Shown here: in pieces, positions 1 through 10,503 of the stretch
Layout of the letters: each line of letters opens with the position of its first letter
Position numbering within the stretch: position 1 is the first letter of the stretch
Assembly: GCF_033807575.1 (NCBI RefSeq)
Contig: NC_084703.1
Coordinates: 8,680,001 to 8,744,000 of the forward strand
Source of the DNA: Cydia pomonella
Lineage: Eukaryota; Arthropoda; Insecta; Lepidoptera; Tortricidae
Direction of reading: 5' to 3'
Length of the DNA: 64,000 nt
Program-made: the position numbers and the translations under genes
The notes under the pieces: generated by a model
The model's database searches: none
Told to the model about the DNA's origin: nothing
What the model saw: the letters and a program-made list of their open reading frames with translations, nothing else

Positions 1-2327
1 TTTTGTGGAGCAACACTTGCATTTGTGCAACACGGTAACATTAATATATTATATATTAAAATGTTTTTGCCTGCATTGTGTTATTGTGCCTATCAAAATA
101 AAATAAAATAAATAAATTAGGTAACTTACCTATTTTAGTTACTGTAACACAGTGTTACTCCCCAGTTGCTCCACTAAACTTGACTAAGGTGTGCATGCAC
201 TTTAACCGACAATTTGTAAATACGTAGTCTCGCGAAATTAACTATCAGTCAATCAGCTTATGATTTTCCTGTGTCACGTACGGTAGTCACAAAGGGACAG
301 GGTATTTTGAATGTATCTATTTTGGAATTATTTGAAAGCAAATCAGTTTAATAACTCCGGCAATCAACATGCCTTTTTGATCCATTGGACTGACCTTTCC
401 CAGAAAATTACCTTTTCCTTTAAGCTATTAGAGAAATAAGTTAATGTGCAAAGGGATTTAACCCCAATTATATACATTACCTAACCCAGCCCGAGGGGAT
501 TGTAAGTTAATATTGTCACAGGTAAAATCACGCCTGGGAAGGTGTTTAATCTGTAACAGTATAAATACACCTTACTTTAATAGAAATGGCAAATAATGTA
601 AACAAATATGACAGATTTTGTTAGTATTTTACGTATAATCTAAAGGTTTTACGATAGTTGTTTTCATTGTAATATTAATAATTAACATATGGTTTAACTA
701 GGTAATAACTGATACAAATAAAAGATTTAAGTATACTACTGTTGATAAAATCATGGTTGGCCACAAGTGCGAGATTACGAAGAAATGAAGGTAAATTGGT
801 TTGTTTAGATTAATTGCCATTTAATATTGAATTTTATAAGTAGTTTTATAAGTTCTAAATCCCATCAAAAACATAAATGTGAAATGAAAGCCAAGTTCAA
901 TATGAAGTACGTGTATATGCTTTGTTGTTAACTTCGCTGATAAAAAAATTAAGATCATGGGTGCCAAGTTCTGCGTAGAAAATCATTTTTACAAGACAAG
1001 ATACGGGGCTCGAAATGGTTCGGATGATACACGATTGCTGCGTCGCCAGTTCCTTTTTCTTTGAACTTGGCTGGACACGCTACCGCGTGTCTGGATTTGA
1101 TAAAGTTACGTCACTGTGAGGCGTTACGCAGATGAAATGAGAAAAGTTAAAAATAAGTTACTCACTTTAAAAAAAAGTGCAACGTGCGTTTTCCCCAACT
1201 TGAAACAATAATCGCTATATAGAATGTCGCTTCGTAATGAAATGACGTTGCTACGGGCTACGGCGTAGCATGCGTAGCACCCACGCAGTAAAAAAGTGCA
1301 CGAGGCGTATTCTAATAGTAATAATAGGTTATGAATGGATTTGTTTACGTAAGTCTATGAGAAGCCCGTTGCCGAAGGTGGAGGACTTTAAATGACTCGA
1401 GTTTGTTATCATTTTACTGTATACGTGATATTTATATAATACACTATGCTTACTTTTTAGCGAAATGAGTGTTAAATTGTTGTATTTTGTAATATGTCAT
1501 ATTGCTCTTAGTTTTTAAGATGCCGATCATTATGAGATATATTCCTAATTTTTAAGTTGATATGCTTTTACATTTTATACTTATTTAATATTTTTGCATT
1601 CTTTCCATTTTTGACATTTCAATTGTATATACTGATGATCATAATATAAATTCGTGTAAATTGACATAGCATTATTTATACTGCTATTTATTATTATGAT
1701 ATTCATTTATATGAAAATCAAATTATACGGTAATATTATAAATACATTATGGATGTGTTGCTGATCCAATTATGATAAAGCCATGTTTGAAATTTGTGTA
1801 CGTGTGTACACACACGTAAGATAATAACTTGGACTGTCCGTGCGGAGTTTGTTAATAATGCACACCTAGCGAAATTGTAACAAGGCTGGCAAAAATAGCC
1901 CGAAAGCCTGTTATTATTGTATGTAACTCAAGTAAATTTTGAAACGGAAGTCTTACATGTGATCGGTGCAAGGTATAGTTATTTACGATACAACAGCGGA
2001 AAGTAGAAAATTCACAACGATTGGCGATAAATTAAAAGACGACCGAAGGGAGTGTTTAAAATCGACACGAGTTGCGAATTACCTATTCGCACATGTATCG
2101 TGCAACGTTATACAGTAACCCTTTAAACTGTCGACATATGCACGGAAAGTGCTCATGCCTGCTTTAGCGCGGGAAAGTAGCACCATATGTGCAGTAAAAT
2201 AATACGACAGGTCGCATGATTATAGTCTATATCTTTCGTTTGACAAGCGAAATTTAAACACGGATGCCTTTGATTTTTTTATTAGCCTGGTGAAGTCAAA
2301 CGATTTATGAAGTATGGTAAATAATAT
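1..2327. other. AT-rich stretch without recognised gene
   Basis: I find no long open frame or convincing splice-bounded exon on either strand. Positions 2041-2225 resemble half of a lepidopteran MITE family (it includes a short inverted pair around 2077-2093), but the matching inverted half is absent, so it would be a truncated copy; that identification is from memory. This stretch probably lies in the third intron, or downstream, of the minus-strand membrane-protein gene. Confidence 0.5.
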
Positions 2328-2783
2328 ACAGTACCTGGGCGACCGAGCTTTGCTCGGTTATAACTATTTATTGTAATATGGTGGTGTATAGGTGATAATC
2401 TTAACTACATTTTTTTACTAAATTAAACTTGTCTAAAACAATAAAAATTATATATAAACTTGAACATATAAAAAAAAACAAAAGTTAGTTACCGGACGAG
2501 ATTCGAACCCGTAACACTCGTTTAGCAGTCCGCGTCTTAACCCGCTGGACCAGACGGACAGTGGCCGGCATCACGAAATTAGCGACCATATTCTGCGTCG
2601 AAAGAAAAACGCATGAAAACTCGAAAACACGCGTTTTCCCAAACATAAGACTAATCTAGATAGATTGTATACCCCCAAAAACCCCCATATACCAAATTTC
2701 AGCGAAATCGTTAGAGCCGTTTCCGAGATCACAGAAATATATATATTTATATATACAAGAATTGCTCGTTTAAAGGTATAAGA
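2328..2783 (-). mobile_element. Non-autonomous Helitron-like element
   Basis: Read on the minus strand, the element begins with TC at 2783 inside an AT context and ends near 2328. Just before that end is a palindrome, ACCGAGC-aaa-GCTCGGT (2342-2358), as expected of the subterminal hairpin of rolling-circle transposons. The last bases read CTGT rather than the canonical CTRR, so the exact end is uncertain. There is no open frame, so it could only move with a helicase from elsewhere. A tRNA-like head with pol III boxes sits in its middle. The 5' part, with the run that reads 'catataccaaatttcagcg' on the plus strand, is a sequence I recognise as very common in Lepidoptera. A tRNA-derived SINE is the main alternative reading. 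Confidence 0.6.
2499..2552 (-). promoter_or_regulatory. tRNA-like internal pol III promoter (A and B boxes)
   Basis: On the minus strand, 2552-2542 reads TGGTCCAGCGG, a full match to the A-box consensus. The segment 2509-2499 reads GGTTCGAATCT, one base off the B-box consensus. The boxes are 32 bases apart, as in tRNA genes. A five-base T stem can be drawn, but acceptor and anticodon stems do not pair, so this is a degenerate SINE-type head and not a working tRNA gene. Confidence 0.7.
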
Positions 2784-3589
2784 TATTTATTATGTACCAA
2801 TCGACGTCAAAATATGTTTACATCTTTCGCCTATTACAAACGAGTGAGGTGGAAAGGTGTAATATATTTCTAACGTCGACTGTACCACTACACAACAGAC
2901 TGTACAACTAGGCAACAACACAGCAACAACATATACTCGTTTATTGCTACTGCTGTCTTGATATTACGGAAAGAGACTCAGCTAATTTCGGCTTCGTAGG
3001 GCGTTGTCCTATACTACCTTGGTGACGTTTGTCATGAGACGTCATATTCAAATTTAACATGTCATTAATTTTTCATAAAGTGCAGTATTTATTTATATGA
3101 TATGAAATGGCACTTAATAAAATAAGATGATGGATGAACGGTCGCCTGTATTCGGAAATCGTCGTAAACAGCCAATTGTCTCTTTCCAAAGATCGATGTG
3201 CAATATTTATCGCCGGGTACTCTGAGAGTGACAAGAATAATATTTTGATCTTCTTTGTCCGTAAAATATTTACGGTCCCTTAAATATAAATGTTCATCGG
3301 AATGATGGTGTGACTTCTAGCAGGCCTCCGCGGTCTATTTATAGTCTAAATGATATATAAATTATCCCTTTAGGTATAACAGTAAAAAAAGAATGAATTA
3401 ATGCGATAGTCACAAACATGAGGATTAGGGGTGTGATAAATTACGGTATATATTCAAAGTGAAGGGACGGGTATTGGATATTCAATTCAGTTAGATGGAT
3501 AGAACACAAGGGGAAACGTGTAGACCTTTGTATAAACGTTAGGAGTCCGCAGCAAGCTACGCCCTCATTTTGAAACGACTAGCTATATT
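2784..3589. other. Intergenic or intronic sequence, nothing recognised
   Basis: There are no open frames with coding character and no inverted or tandem repeats that I could see at this scale. Confidence 0.4.
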
Positions 3590-3818
3590 CTGTTTTTTTA
3601 TTCCGTGGACTAAAATGACATTTCATGTGGTACAGTCAGCGTCAAATACTTCGTAGCAGTCAAAGTGGCCAAATAGTTAATATTTGGCCACTTTGACTAC
3701 TACTATAATAAACTATTTGGCTACTTTGACTGCTACGAAGTATTTGACGCTGATTGTACTAAGAAATGTCATGTCTTACATATGAAACGTCATTTTAGTC
3801 TACGGAATAAAAAAACAG
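3590..3818. mobile_element. MITE with ~30 bp inverted ends, hosting a second MITE
   Basis: The left end from 3590 and the right end to 3818 form an imperfect inverted repeat of about 30 bp: a T-run followed by ATTCCGTGGACTAAAATGAC on the left, and the reverse complement with one or two changes on the right. The inner part of each arm (ACATTTCATGTG and its partner around 3765-3790) continues the match less perfectly. The middle is occupied by the palindromic element at 3631-3758, so this looks like an older element that received a younger one. Confidence 0.65.
3631..3758. mobile_element. Tc1/mariner-type palindromic MITE (copy 1)
   Basis: The termini read CAGTCAGCGTCAAATAC and its near-exact reverse complement. 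Both are flanked by TA, the target duplication of the Tc1/mariner superfamily, whose inverted repeats commonly start CAGT. Almost the whole 128 bp folds into one hairpin, including GTCAAAGTGGCCAAATA and its inverse. No transposase is present. Confidence 0.75.
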
Positions 3819-3842
3819 ACCTTAGATTATTCTGAAACTTTG

Positions 3843-3969
3843 TACAGTCAGCGTCAAATACTTTGTTGCAGTCAAAGTGGCCAAATAGTTCGGTACACCA
3901 TACTAAATATATGGTGTACCGAACTATTTGGCTACTTTGGTTGCTATAAAGTATTTGACGCTGACTGTA
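3843..3969. mobile_element. Tc1/mariner-type palindromic MITE (copy 2)
   Basis: This is a second copy of the element at 3631-3758, with the same CAGTCAGCGTC ends and TA on both sides. Its centre differs: an inner palindrome GGTACACCATA/TATGGTGTACC replaces the loop of copy 1. Short remnants ending in 'gctgactgtact' occur near 32839 and 38732, which suggests the family is common here. Confidence 0.75.
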
Positions 3970-4975
3970 CTTACAATAGGATAAGGTATATCTATGCCTG
4001 TAATTAGTTTATGTAGCTCATATATCATAGTTAAACTATACAGAGAATTTAAGTTATTCATATAATATTAGTTTTTGCTCTTTTTCGTTTGTTTTATAAA
4101 CTAAATCTCATGTCATTGTATGTGCAAAGTTTCATTACAATCCAACAAGTGGTATTATAATGAGAACGAAACTCCGTTTGTATGGAAAGGTGAAAGTCAG
4201 TCGGACTCTTAATAAGGCAAATTAATATCAGGCATGCGATTTTCAAACTGCTTTTCATGTTATTCTCTCGTCATCTCATGGTTAGGAATGTAGCGAAAGA
4301 GCAAAGTATATTTTCAAATGAAAAATTACCACTACTAGTTTAGCCTACGCAAATTTTAAAGTAAGTATTTAAAAAGTACCTCCCTGAAAAGCCGGCAGAG
4401 TGTTTACGAGGTCACTAAGGGAAAAGCAAACAGTTTTAACAACTATAGGTATTCGTAAGTGCCACGCCATAAAGTAATGCTTAAATGTTTGAAAAATTGT
4501 GTTACGCGGTAGTGTTGCTGAGTCATGGACGTTAAATGGGTTATTGTTAATAAATCGATATAGATGTCATATAGTAAGAAAAGGATAACCATGACCTCCT
4601 ATGTCCAATGCTGAGTTTGAATGGTTTCAACCATTTTGGGGTGTAGTAATTTCTGGAGGAGATGCTGGAGATGTTGATGGTCTGGACCGGTCGCCAACCC
4701 GTCAACATCGCTAGCATCTGATGATGCCTCATGGAGAATCAAAACATGTGTCGAGTTTTGTACTTTTGGTGGTGGTTTGCTATATTTATTTGCATATTTA
4801 TTTTCGCTGTGGGATGGTGTAATTGCATGTAAAAATACACATGTAAATACTAATCACTATTCAGATAAGTTTTATTTCGTGTTGTAAATATATCCTCAAT
4901 TCGACTTTACTTTCTTTAGACGACTTATGCCCGATTAGAAGGACTTTATATTCAATTTACTAACTATGCACTTAC
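3970..4975. other. Start of intron 3 of the minus-strand membrane-protein gene
   Basis: The minus-strand donor GTAAGT lies at 4975-4970, so this stretch is intronic if the gene model is right. An open minus-strand frame at 4547-4732 encodes 61 residues. A shifted frame over 4623-4727 reads an alternative peptide rich in Asp, His and Gln. Neither has a good acceptor in phase 0, so I do not call exon 4 here. Confidence 0.45.
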
Positions 4976-5061
4976 TTTGTAAATACCCAGGATCAGCAGG
5001 CAGCAAGAGATGAGGCCAAGCGTGCTGGTAGCCAGGAGAGTTATGTTCAGTGACACCGTTA
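4976..5061 (-). CDS. Exon 3 of putative small multi-pass membrane protein
   Basis: Translation on the minus strand after one base carried from exon 2 gives Ile at the junction followed by 28 codons, TVSLNITLLATSTLGLIS then a Cys-Cys-Leu-Leu stretch ending GIYK. This is a clear hydrophobic membrane-spanning helix (about residues 75-94). It is preceded by the N-glycosylation sequon Asn72-Ile-Thr. The acceptor is a pyrimidine-rich tract ending TTGCAG (5067-5062) and the donor is GTAAGT (4975-4970), so the exon ends in phase 0. It splices in frame to exon 2 at 13962 across an 8.9 kb intron. The next exon was not found in the remaining 5 kb and probably lies outside the window. A short minus-strand open frame at 4935-5198 and a plus-strand one at 5010-5264 overlap this exon but are only shadows. 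Confidence 0.72.
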
Positions 5062-6893
5062 CTGCAACAAGCAATACGCGAGGTCAGATTGGGTGGGTAC
5101 AGATAGGTACTGTACATTGCTACGCTACCTTGATGTATGGGCAAATTATGACATTTAATGCCTTGACTGTATCTGAGTTCTTGAAACTCGGGAAGCAATT
5201 GAGTGGGTCAACTGTTTTTTTTTTGTTATTATGTAAGTACTTAAGTACTTTGTCCCATCTATAACCGAGATAACTTACACAATTTGTTGAAAAAAAATTC
5301 TAACGACGTCAGCCATACCCGTATTTTTTTCATGATTTCAAAAGGTTCGGTTGTATATTAAGTCTTATGATTTATGAAATCACGCCATCTTTCGCTATTC
5401 GATTGGATTATCAGTGACATCTACCATAATATAAAAGGTGTTTCAAAAAATCACAGACCTCATACAGAAAAGCAACCTTCAGTAAAATTAGGTTAGGTCC
5501 GATACAGTGCCGCCCCCCGGATTCGCTCACGGTGCCTTTCCAGGTCACTTGGGCGCGGATGTGGCTCGTTTAACAAATACGACGCTAGGGTTAGGGTTGA
5601 CACCTAATCTTATTATATAATTCATTTAGACGGCAGGGCACGTTGTGAATTTAAATTTGACGGGGTTAACTTAATTTCATTTTGCATTTTCAATGCCTTT
5701 TTTCCACTTCGTGGAGATAATTTACTACAGAAAAACTGTAAATGATGAAGTTCTGCGGCTTATTAAATATCTCAGAAAATAGACGAAGTAGGTGTCATAT
5801 TTGAGCATGCCTACTGTTTGTTTCAGTAATGTAAAAATAAAAGAATAATAATTCCTAGAATGAATTTACATCAAATCTAAAAAACAATACAATAACAGCT
5901 AGTAGATTCTTCTTTTACCTTTGATTTTTTTTTTTCGTTCAAATAAAGAAATGTTTCACTCTATTACTTTTAATAAATCTGTTGATATCGTTACTATGAC
6001 ACAGTTTAATTACACACACGAGAACATATTTAACCTACCTACATAAATCTCAACGTTACTTAAGTCCCTACGTTTTGTTACGTAATTTACTAAGAAACGT
6101 AGGTAATCAAATTCAGAAACAGCGCCTAGACGAAACGTCTTATCTGCATACTTACGAATCCCAAAGTTGACAAACGATTTATCGACTTAGGGCGGCGGAG
6201 TGGCAACCCTTGGAGGCTTTCATGAAATGTGAAGATACATTTTTACCGCATTGAATTAGAAATGTTTTGTCAGGGCCCTTTCACTGTGCGACGTGTCGGT
6301 TGGAAGTTTCTCGAGTTTCGTTTGAAACTTTGTTGTGATAACATATGTTTTTATTAAAGGCTATGTAGAGACATGTCACGAAGAGGTAAAATGGGGATTG
6401 GAAATTTTATTTTGAGAATACTACGAAACTTTTTTCTTCATGTCGTGTTACATGAAGACATTTTATATAATGATATGCTAGTGCTTTCATTAATATGTTG
6501 TCATAGAAAAAAACCTAAATTTTAGCTTTTACTGCGATCTGCTTCTACTACGGCTTAACTACAGGTTTTCGACAAATGGAATAGATATATTAATTACTTA
6601 TAAACATTCTAATATTAGCCATTGGGTCCCTGTTTATTTACCTTATCCTTCTGTTATTTTCGCACATCATAACCATTTATCTCGTCATTATTTTCAGATC
6701 ATTTTGACACTTGCATTTAAGGAGCGGATATGGTATGCAAAGCAATCTACGAAGCATAGCGGGAAAACTATGCTACATGCTGCGACGTAGTATAAGGGTA
6801 GTTTAACTGAGAATGAAATAAAAAATATGCTATCAGAATCGTTTCATATTTTGAACTGGAAATCAAATTAGATCTAAAAATAGCTTTATGAGG
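5062..6893. other. Intron 2, left part
   Basis: AT-rich sequence with no recognised repeat. A short GC-richer patch at 5500-5620 has no open frame. It is transcribed with the minus-strand gene if the exon model holds. Confidence 0.45.
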
Positions 6894-6945
6894 AATTAAT
6901 TCCCAGCAAGCTGGAAATCGTTTTGAGACTTCCATTTGGTCCTAA

Positions 6946-7281
6946 ATGAGTGTAATCCGAGTTTGCTCCATCTCAGGAGGTGTGTATAATTATTTTTTTG
7001 CTTGGATTGCTAAACCACTTGATGTAGAAGAAACCCACCATCAATTACTTATAATAAAACTACCAGCAAGGTTTGGTGGATCAGACACTGATAAAAAGGT
7101 GTTTTCGGATTTTTTACATGATTTTAAGAATAAGAATATGAATAATATTTATTTCAAGAATTTGGCATTACAAGACCAGCAGTACATTGATCCCCACACT
7201 AGGCTCAGCCTGTCACGTGGGAATCTCAGAGAAGTATCGAAATGGTGCGGTTCTCATTTTAACAGAATACATTATTGTTAA
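6946..7281 (+). other. Open frame of 111 codons inside the TIR element, function unknown
   Basis: The frame starts at an ATG that is itself inside the left inverted repeat and runs to TAA at 7279-7281. The peptide is mixed polar, with a KLPARFGGSDTDKKVFSDF stretch near residues 38-56 and no motif I recognise. Its start inside a terminal repeat and its lack of conserved motifs argue that it is either a chance frame or a remnant of captured coding sequence. It should not be treated as a host gene. Confidence 0.25.
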
Positions 7282-7541
7282 AGCTAAATTAAATAAGATT
7301 TTTTTATTATATGACTAACTATCAAACTAAGCACAAAAACAGTTAAAAAGGTCTCAGTAAGTTGTATGTAAGTGAAAGTGTTTATGTGAGGGTATGTGTG
7401 TATATATGTGAGTATGTATGTATGAATATGTGCGTGTGTATAACTACGAAATGTGAGAGAAAACAAAATAAAAGAAAAGTAGCTGTAGAAGTTATTCATC
7501 TTTTGGGAGCAGACGCAATTGAATATTGTCGTCTACTACAG

Positions 7542-7817
7542 TCATTTCAAAATATCCTCTGACTCATCATAGTTCCAAGAAAGTAGTAGGGGTTGGATAT
7601 GCCTTTTTGCTTCAGTTAAGTTACAGTGCCTTATGTCGCAGATTTTTACTAATTTATTGTATAAATGCGGAAAGAGATAAGCCGAGAATCTCATAGCAAA
7701 AGCAGTTTTAACAGGGGGCTTGGGAATTTTGTACACTCTTTTTAGTATCATGTCTTGTAGATTAGGCTGACGACTGACCGTATTGTGTACGTAAAGGGAA
7801 GCACGCAGTAAAAACAA
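7542..7817 (-). pseudogene. Possible C-terminal remnant of a non-LTR retrotransposon protein
   Basis: The minus-strand frame encodes 91 residues. Its end (PHLYNKL, then a spaced hydrophobic helix and SWNYDESEDILK) has the layout of the extreme C-terminus of many LINE reverse transcriptases, where an (A/G)P.LYN.LP segment is followed by a Lys/Arg-rich helix and a short acidic tail. The match is loose: the usual proline after LYNKL is missing, and no reverse transcriptase core precedes it. It lies entirely inside the TIR element at 6894-8061, so if correct it is captured sequence. Confidence 0.3.
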
Positions 7818-8061
7818 TCTACGAACACTTAAAAAAAGAATTACAAAGTGGCGGTCCTGTTTTACAAATTGACTACGAATTCATATTAAGGTATTAATTT
7901 TCATCATGATTAACACAAATTTTCCGCCAGACGTATGTTTTTGATCTACAAGCAAAAACCTGAGAAACAGCAAAAATTTGGGATGCCAGCAAACTCGGAT
8001 TACACGTATTTAGGACCAAATTAAGTGATTAGGTTAATTTCCTGCTTGCTGGGAATTAATT

Positions 8062-9753
8062 GTTCGCAAAAATTGAAATAGATTGGCTTATAAGTAGTCT
8101 TAATTAAAAAATAAAACACTAGTATTCCCTTGCCATTTTGAAAGCTGATAGATAAAGGCTGTGATATGTCAAAAAAGTGATAATGTTTCTGGAACAAATA
8201 ATATCGCCTTTTTTGCTCGGTTCGAATCAATTTACTTCCATTCACTCTTTATTAAATTCCATTTCAAGAAAGAGGCAGATAACAAAAGAAACTCGAACGT
8301 CGTATCAATCTCGAAACGCCAGGGGCGCATATCATGTTTCTACTAAAAGATATCGACTGAACTCACGTATCTTAAGCAACAAATTTTACAGAAAACAATT
8401 TTCTTACAGTCACGCTAAGTTGATATTTGAACAAAATGTAAATAGTGATGCGAGGTTTAGAAAGGAAACAGATGATTAGATCGTGAGAGCGGTTAGGACA
8501 CGTAGTGGGGCACGTTTCGCGCCATCCATATTGTATGTGTGTCTCAATCCTACGAGACCGAACATTATTTGAATAGGGCATTGCATTTCCGGGCCAAGAA
8601 CGCTCTTGAGACAGGCATTTATGTCTCAGGAGACACATTTCCATGCGCAAAATATACGAGTACTTACCTATTGATTAAAATAGCATTGCGTGTCACTCGC
8701 GCAAATATACATACTTCTAAAGCAGCGGAAACTATCGAAAATGTCCAGAAATATTTACTTACAGACGTATAGGAACATCTTTTCGGTACATTGTGAACAG
8801 AAATCTAAGCAATTTAGGTATTGTATACAGTAGTAATTTCATAGCACTCCAAGGATCTAGAAATGATGATACCTACAGTTACTAGTTTTGCAAAGTAAAA
8901 GGTGACCATATATCTTATGTAGCGGAAAACTAAGCCAACGCAATAGCAAACACTGAGCCACAGTACATGACCTATACAATGAATCTAACAGCTTTAGCGA
9001 GTGACTAGGACTCCATTTAGGTACCTATTTGCGTCACTTAATCTTCATTGCGGTTCTTTATATTAAATAATTAATTTTATGTATGGTAAGCCAGGAAAAC
9101 TTGTAATTTAAAATGTAGTAAAAGTAACTGGGATATAAATTACTTAGACCCGACTTTGCTTAAAGTATACTGTTAATGATTATTGATAGTCGTTGTAAAA
9201 GAGCTATTACTATTAGCGATAATATTCAACAGTGCAAATAATATTACTTCAACTATACATGTGGTGCGCATCAATAAGAGCGAGATGCCCTATGACACGC
9301 GTCGTAGTGCATTTCGCGCGCACCGATACGTGCGTGTAATTTCAAAATTATCCGAATACTGTTACTGATCCTTAATATATTAAGGGAATTTTAGCTTCTG
9401 AGTGTATTGTTGGGTGAAAATAATGTATTTTATTTTATTTTGATACGAAACCTAGTTAGGATTCAACATGAAAATCTCAAAACAAAATACATTTTAAAAT
9501 ATACATAAACATTTTTTGTAGACCGCAATCCTTTTTACCCTGCAGGCGTTTGCTTTGCAGACAGTGAACGGGAAATTCTCCGCATTATTCATCGTGTTGA
9601 CAAAGATTACACAATAAACCAAATACGCCACTATTATACAATATCGTACATTATTATATGATTATATTTTAGACATATATTTAATTGTCGCCAATTCAAA
9701 ACAAGGTTAACATATTATTTTGCCAGCTGCTTGACGAATACCTACTTTCTAAA
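8062..9753. other. Intron 2, middle part
   Basis: Several 60-100 codon frames on both strands (8021-8245, 8177-8479, 8372-8650, 8539-8772, 9183-9368) overlap one another and have no coding character that I recognise. I treat them as chance. No repeat was recognised. Confidence 0.4.
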
Positions 9754-10503
9754 GCGGCCCACTAATTAACAGTCCGCCGGACGGTATCGGCCTGTCAGTT
9801 AGAGCAAAAAGTTGACAGTTCCGAACAACTGACAGGCCGATACCGTCCAGCGGACTGTCAGTTAGAACAAAAAGTTGACAGTTTCGAACAACTGACAGGC
9901 CGATACCGTCCGGCGGGCTGTCAGTTAGAACAAAAAGTTGACAGTTCCGAAAAACTGACAGGCCGATACCGTCCGACGGACTGTTAGTTAGAACAAAAAG
10001 TTGACAGTTCCGAACAACTCACAGGCCGATACCGTCCGGCGGGCTGTCAGGTTGAACTAAAAGTTGACAGTTCCGAACAACTCACAGGCCGATACCGTCC
10101 GGCGGACTGTCAGTTAGAACAAAAAGTTGACAGTTCCGAAAAACTGACAGGCCGATACCGTCCGACGGACTGTCAGTTAGAACAAAAAGTTGACAGTTCC
10201 GAAAAACTGACAGGCCGATACCGTCCGACGGACTGTTAGTTAGAACAAAAAGTTGACAGTTCCGAACAACTCACAGGCCGATACCGTCCGGCGGGCTGTC
10301 AGGTTGAACTAAAAGTTGACAGTTCCGAACAACTCACAGGCCGATACCGTCCGGCGGGCTGTCAGGTTAAACTAAAAGTTGACAGTTCCGAAAAACTGAC
10401 AGGCCGATACCGTCCAGCGGACTGTCAGTTAGAACTAAAAGTTGACAGTTCCGAACAACTGACAGGCCGATGCCGTCCGGTGGACTGTTAATCACTGGGC
10501 CTC
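9754..10503. repeat. TIR-bounded element expanded into a 63-bp minisatellite
   Basis: The left end (from about 9756, GGCCCACTAATTAACAG) and right end (to about 10501) form an imperfect inverted repeat of about 45 bp. Between them a unit containing AACTGACAGGCCGATACC recurs at exact 63-bp steps: 9835, 9898, 9961, 10024, 10087, 10150, 10213, 10276, 10339, 10402 and 10465. Each unit carries the inner half of the right terminal repeat plus the loop. The array therefore arose by expansion inside a palindromic MITE of about 110 bp. Units starting at 9961 and 10024 are repeated by those at 10213 and 10276, which indicates a 252-bp higher-order period. It lies in intron 2 of the minus-strand gene. 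Confidence 0.9.

Larger units (their letters stand above)
6894..8061. mobile_element. 1.17 kb element with ~75-95 bp terminal inverted repeats, class unknown
   Basis: The left end from 6894 reads AATTAATTCCCAGCAAGC. The right end, 8061 read inwards on the minus strand, begins with the same 18 bases. The arms continue as GGAAAT, then after a divergent patch as TTTGGTCCTAAAT, then GTGTAATCCGAGTTTGCT (around 6953-6970 and 7988-8005). The arms are imperfect, so the insertion is not recent. Two open frames lie inside on opposite strands (see 6946-7281 and 7542-7817). Neither is a transposase I recognise, so the element is probably non-autonomous. I could not define a target duplication. Confidence 0.65.

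Noticed and set aside
2495..2563. Functional tRNA gene on the minus strand
   Set aside because: A and B boxes are good, but acceptor and anticodon stems do not pair; it is a SINE-type head.
4547..4732. Fourth exon of the membrane-protein gene
   Set aside because: The frame is open, but there is no pyrimidine tract before the possible AG and the peptide lacks the further hydrophobic helices expected.
5010..5264. 84-codon plus frame
   Set aside because: It is antisense to exon 3 and has no features of its own.
7284..7499. 71-codon minus frame rich in Thr, Tyr, His and Ile
   Set aside because: It is the translation of a GT/ATGT-rich simple sequence.
9835..10470. CRISPR-like regular repeats
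   Set aside because: There are no spacers; the entire 63-bp unit is repeated and derives from a MITE.
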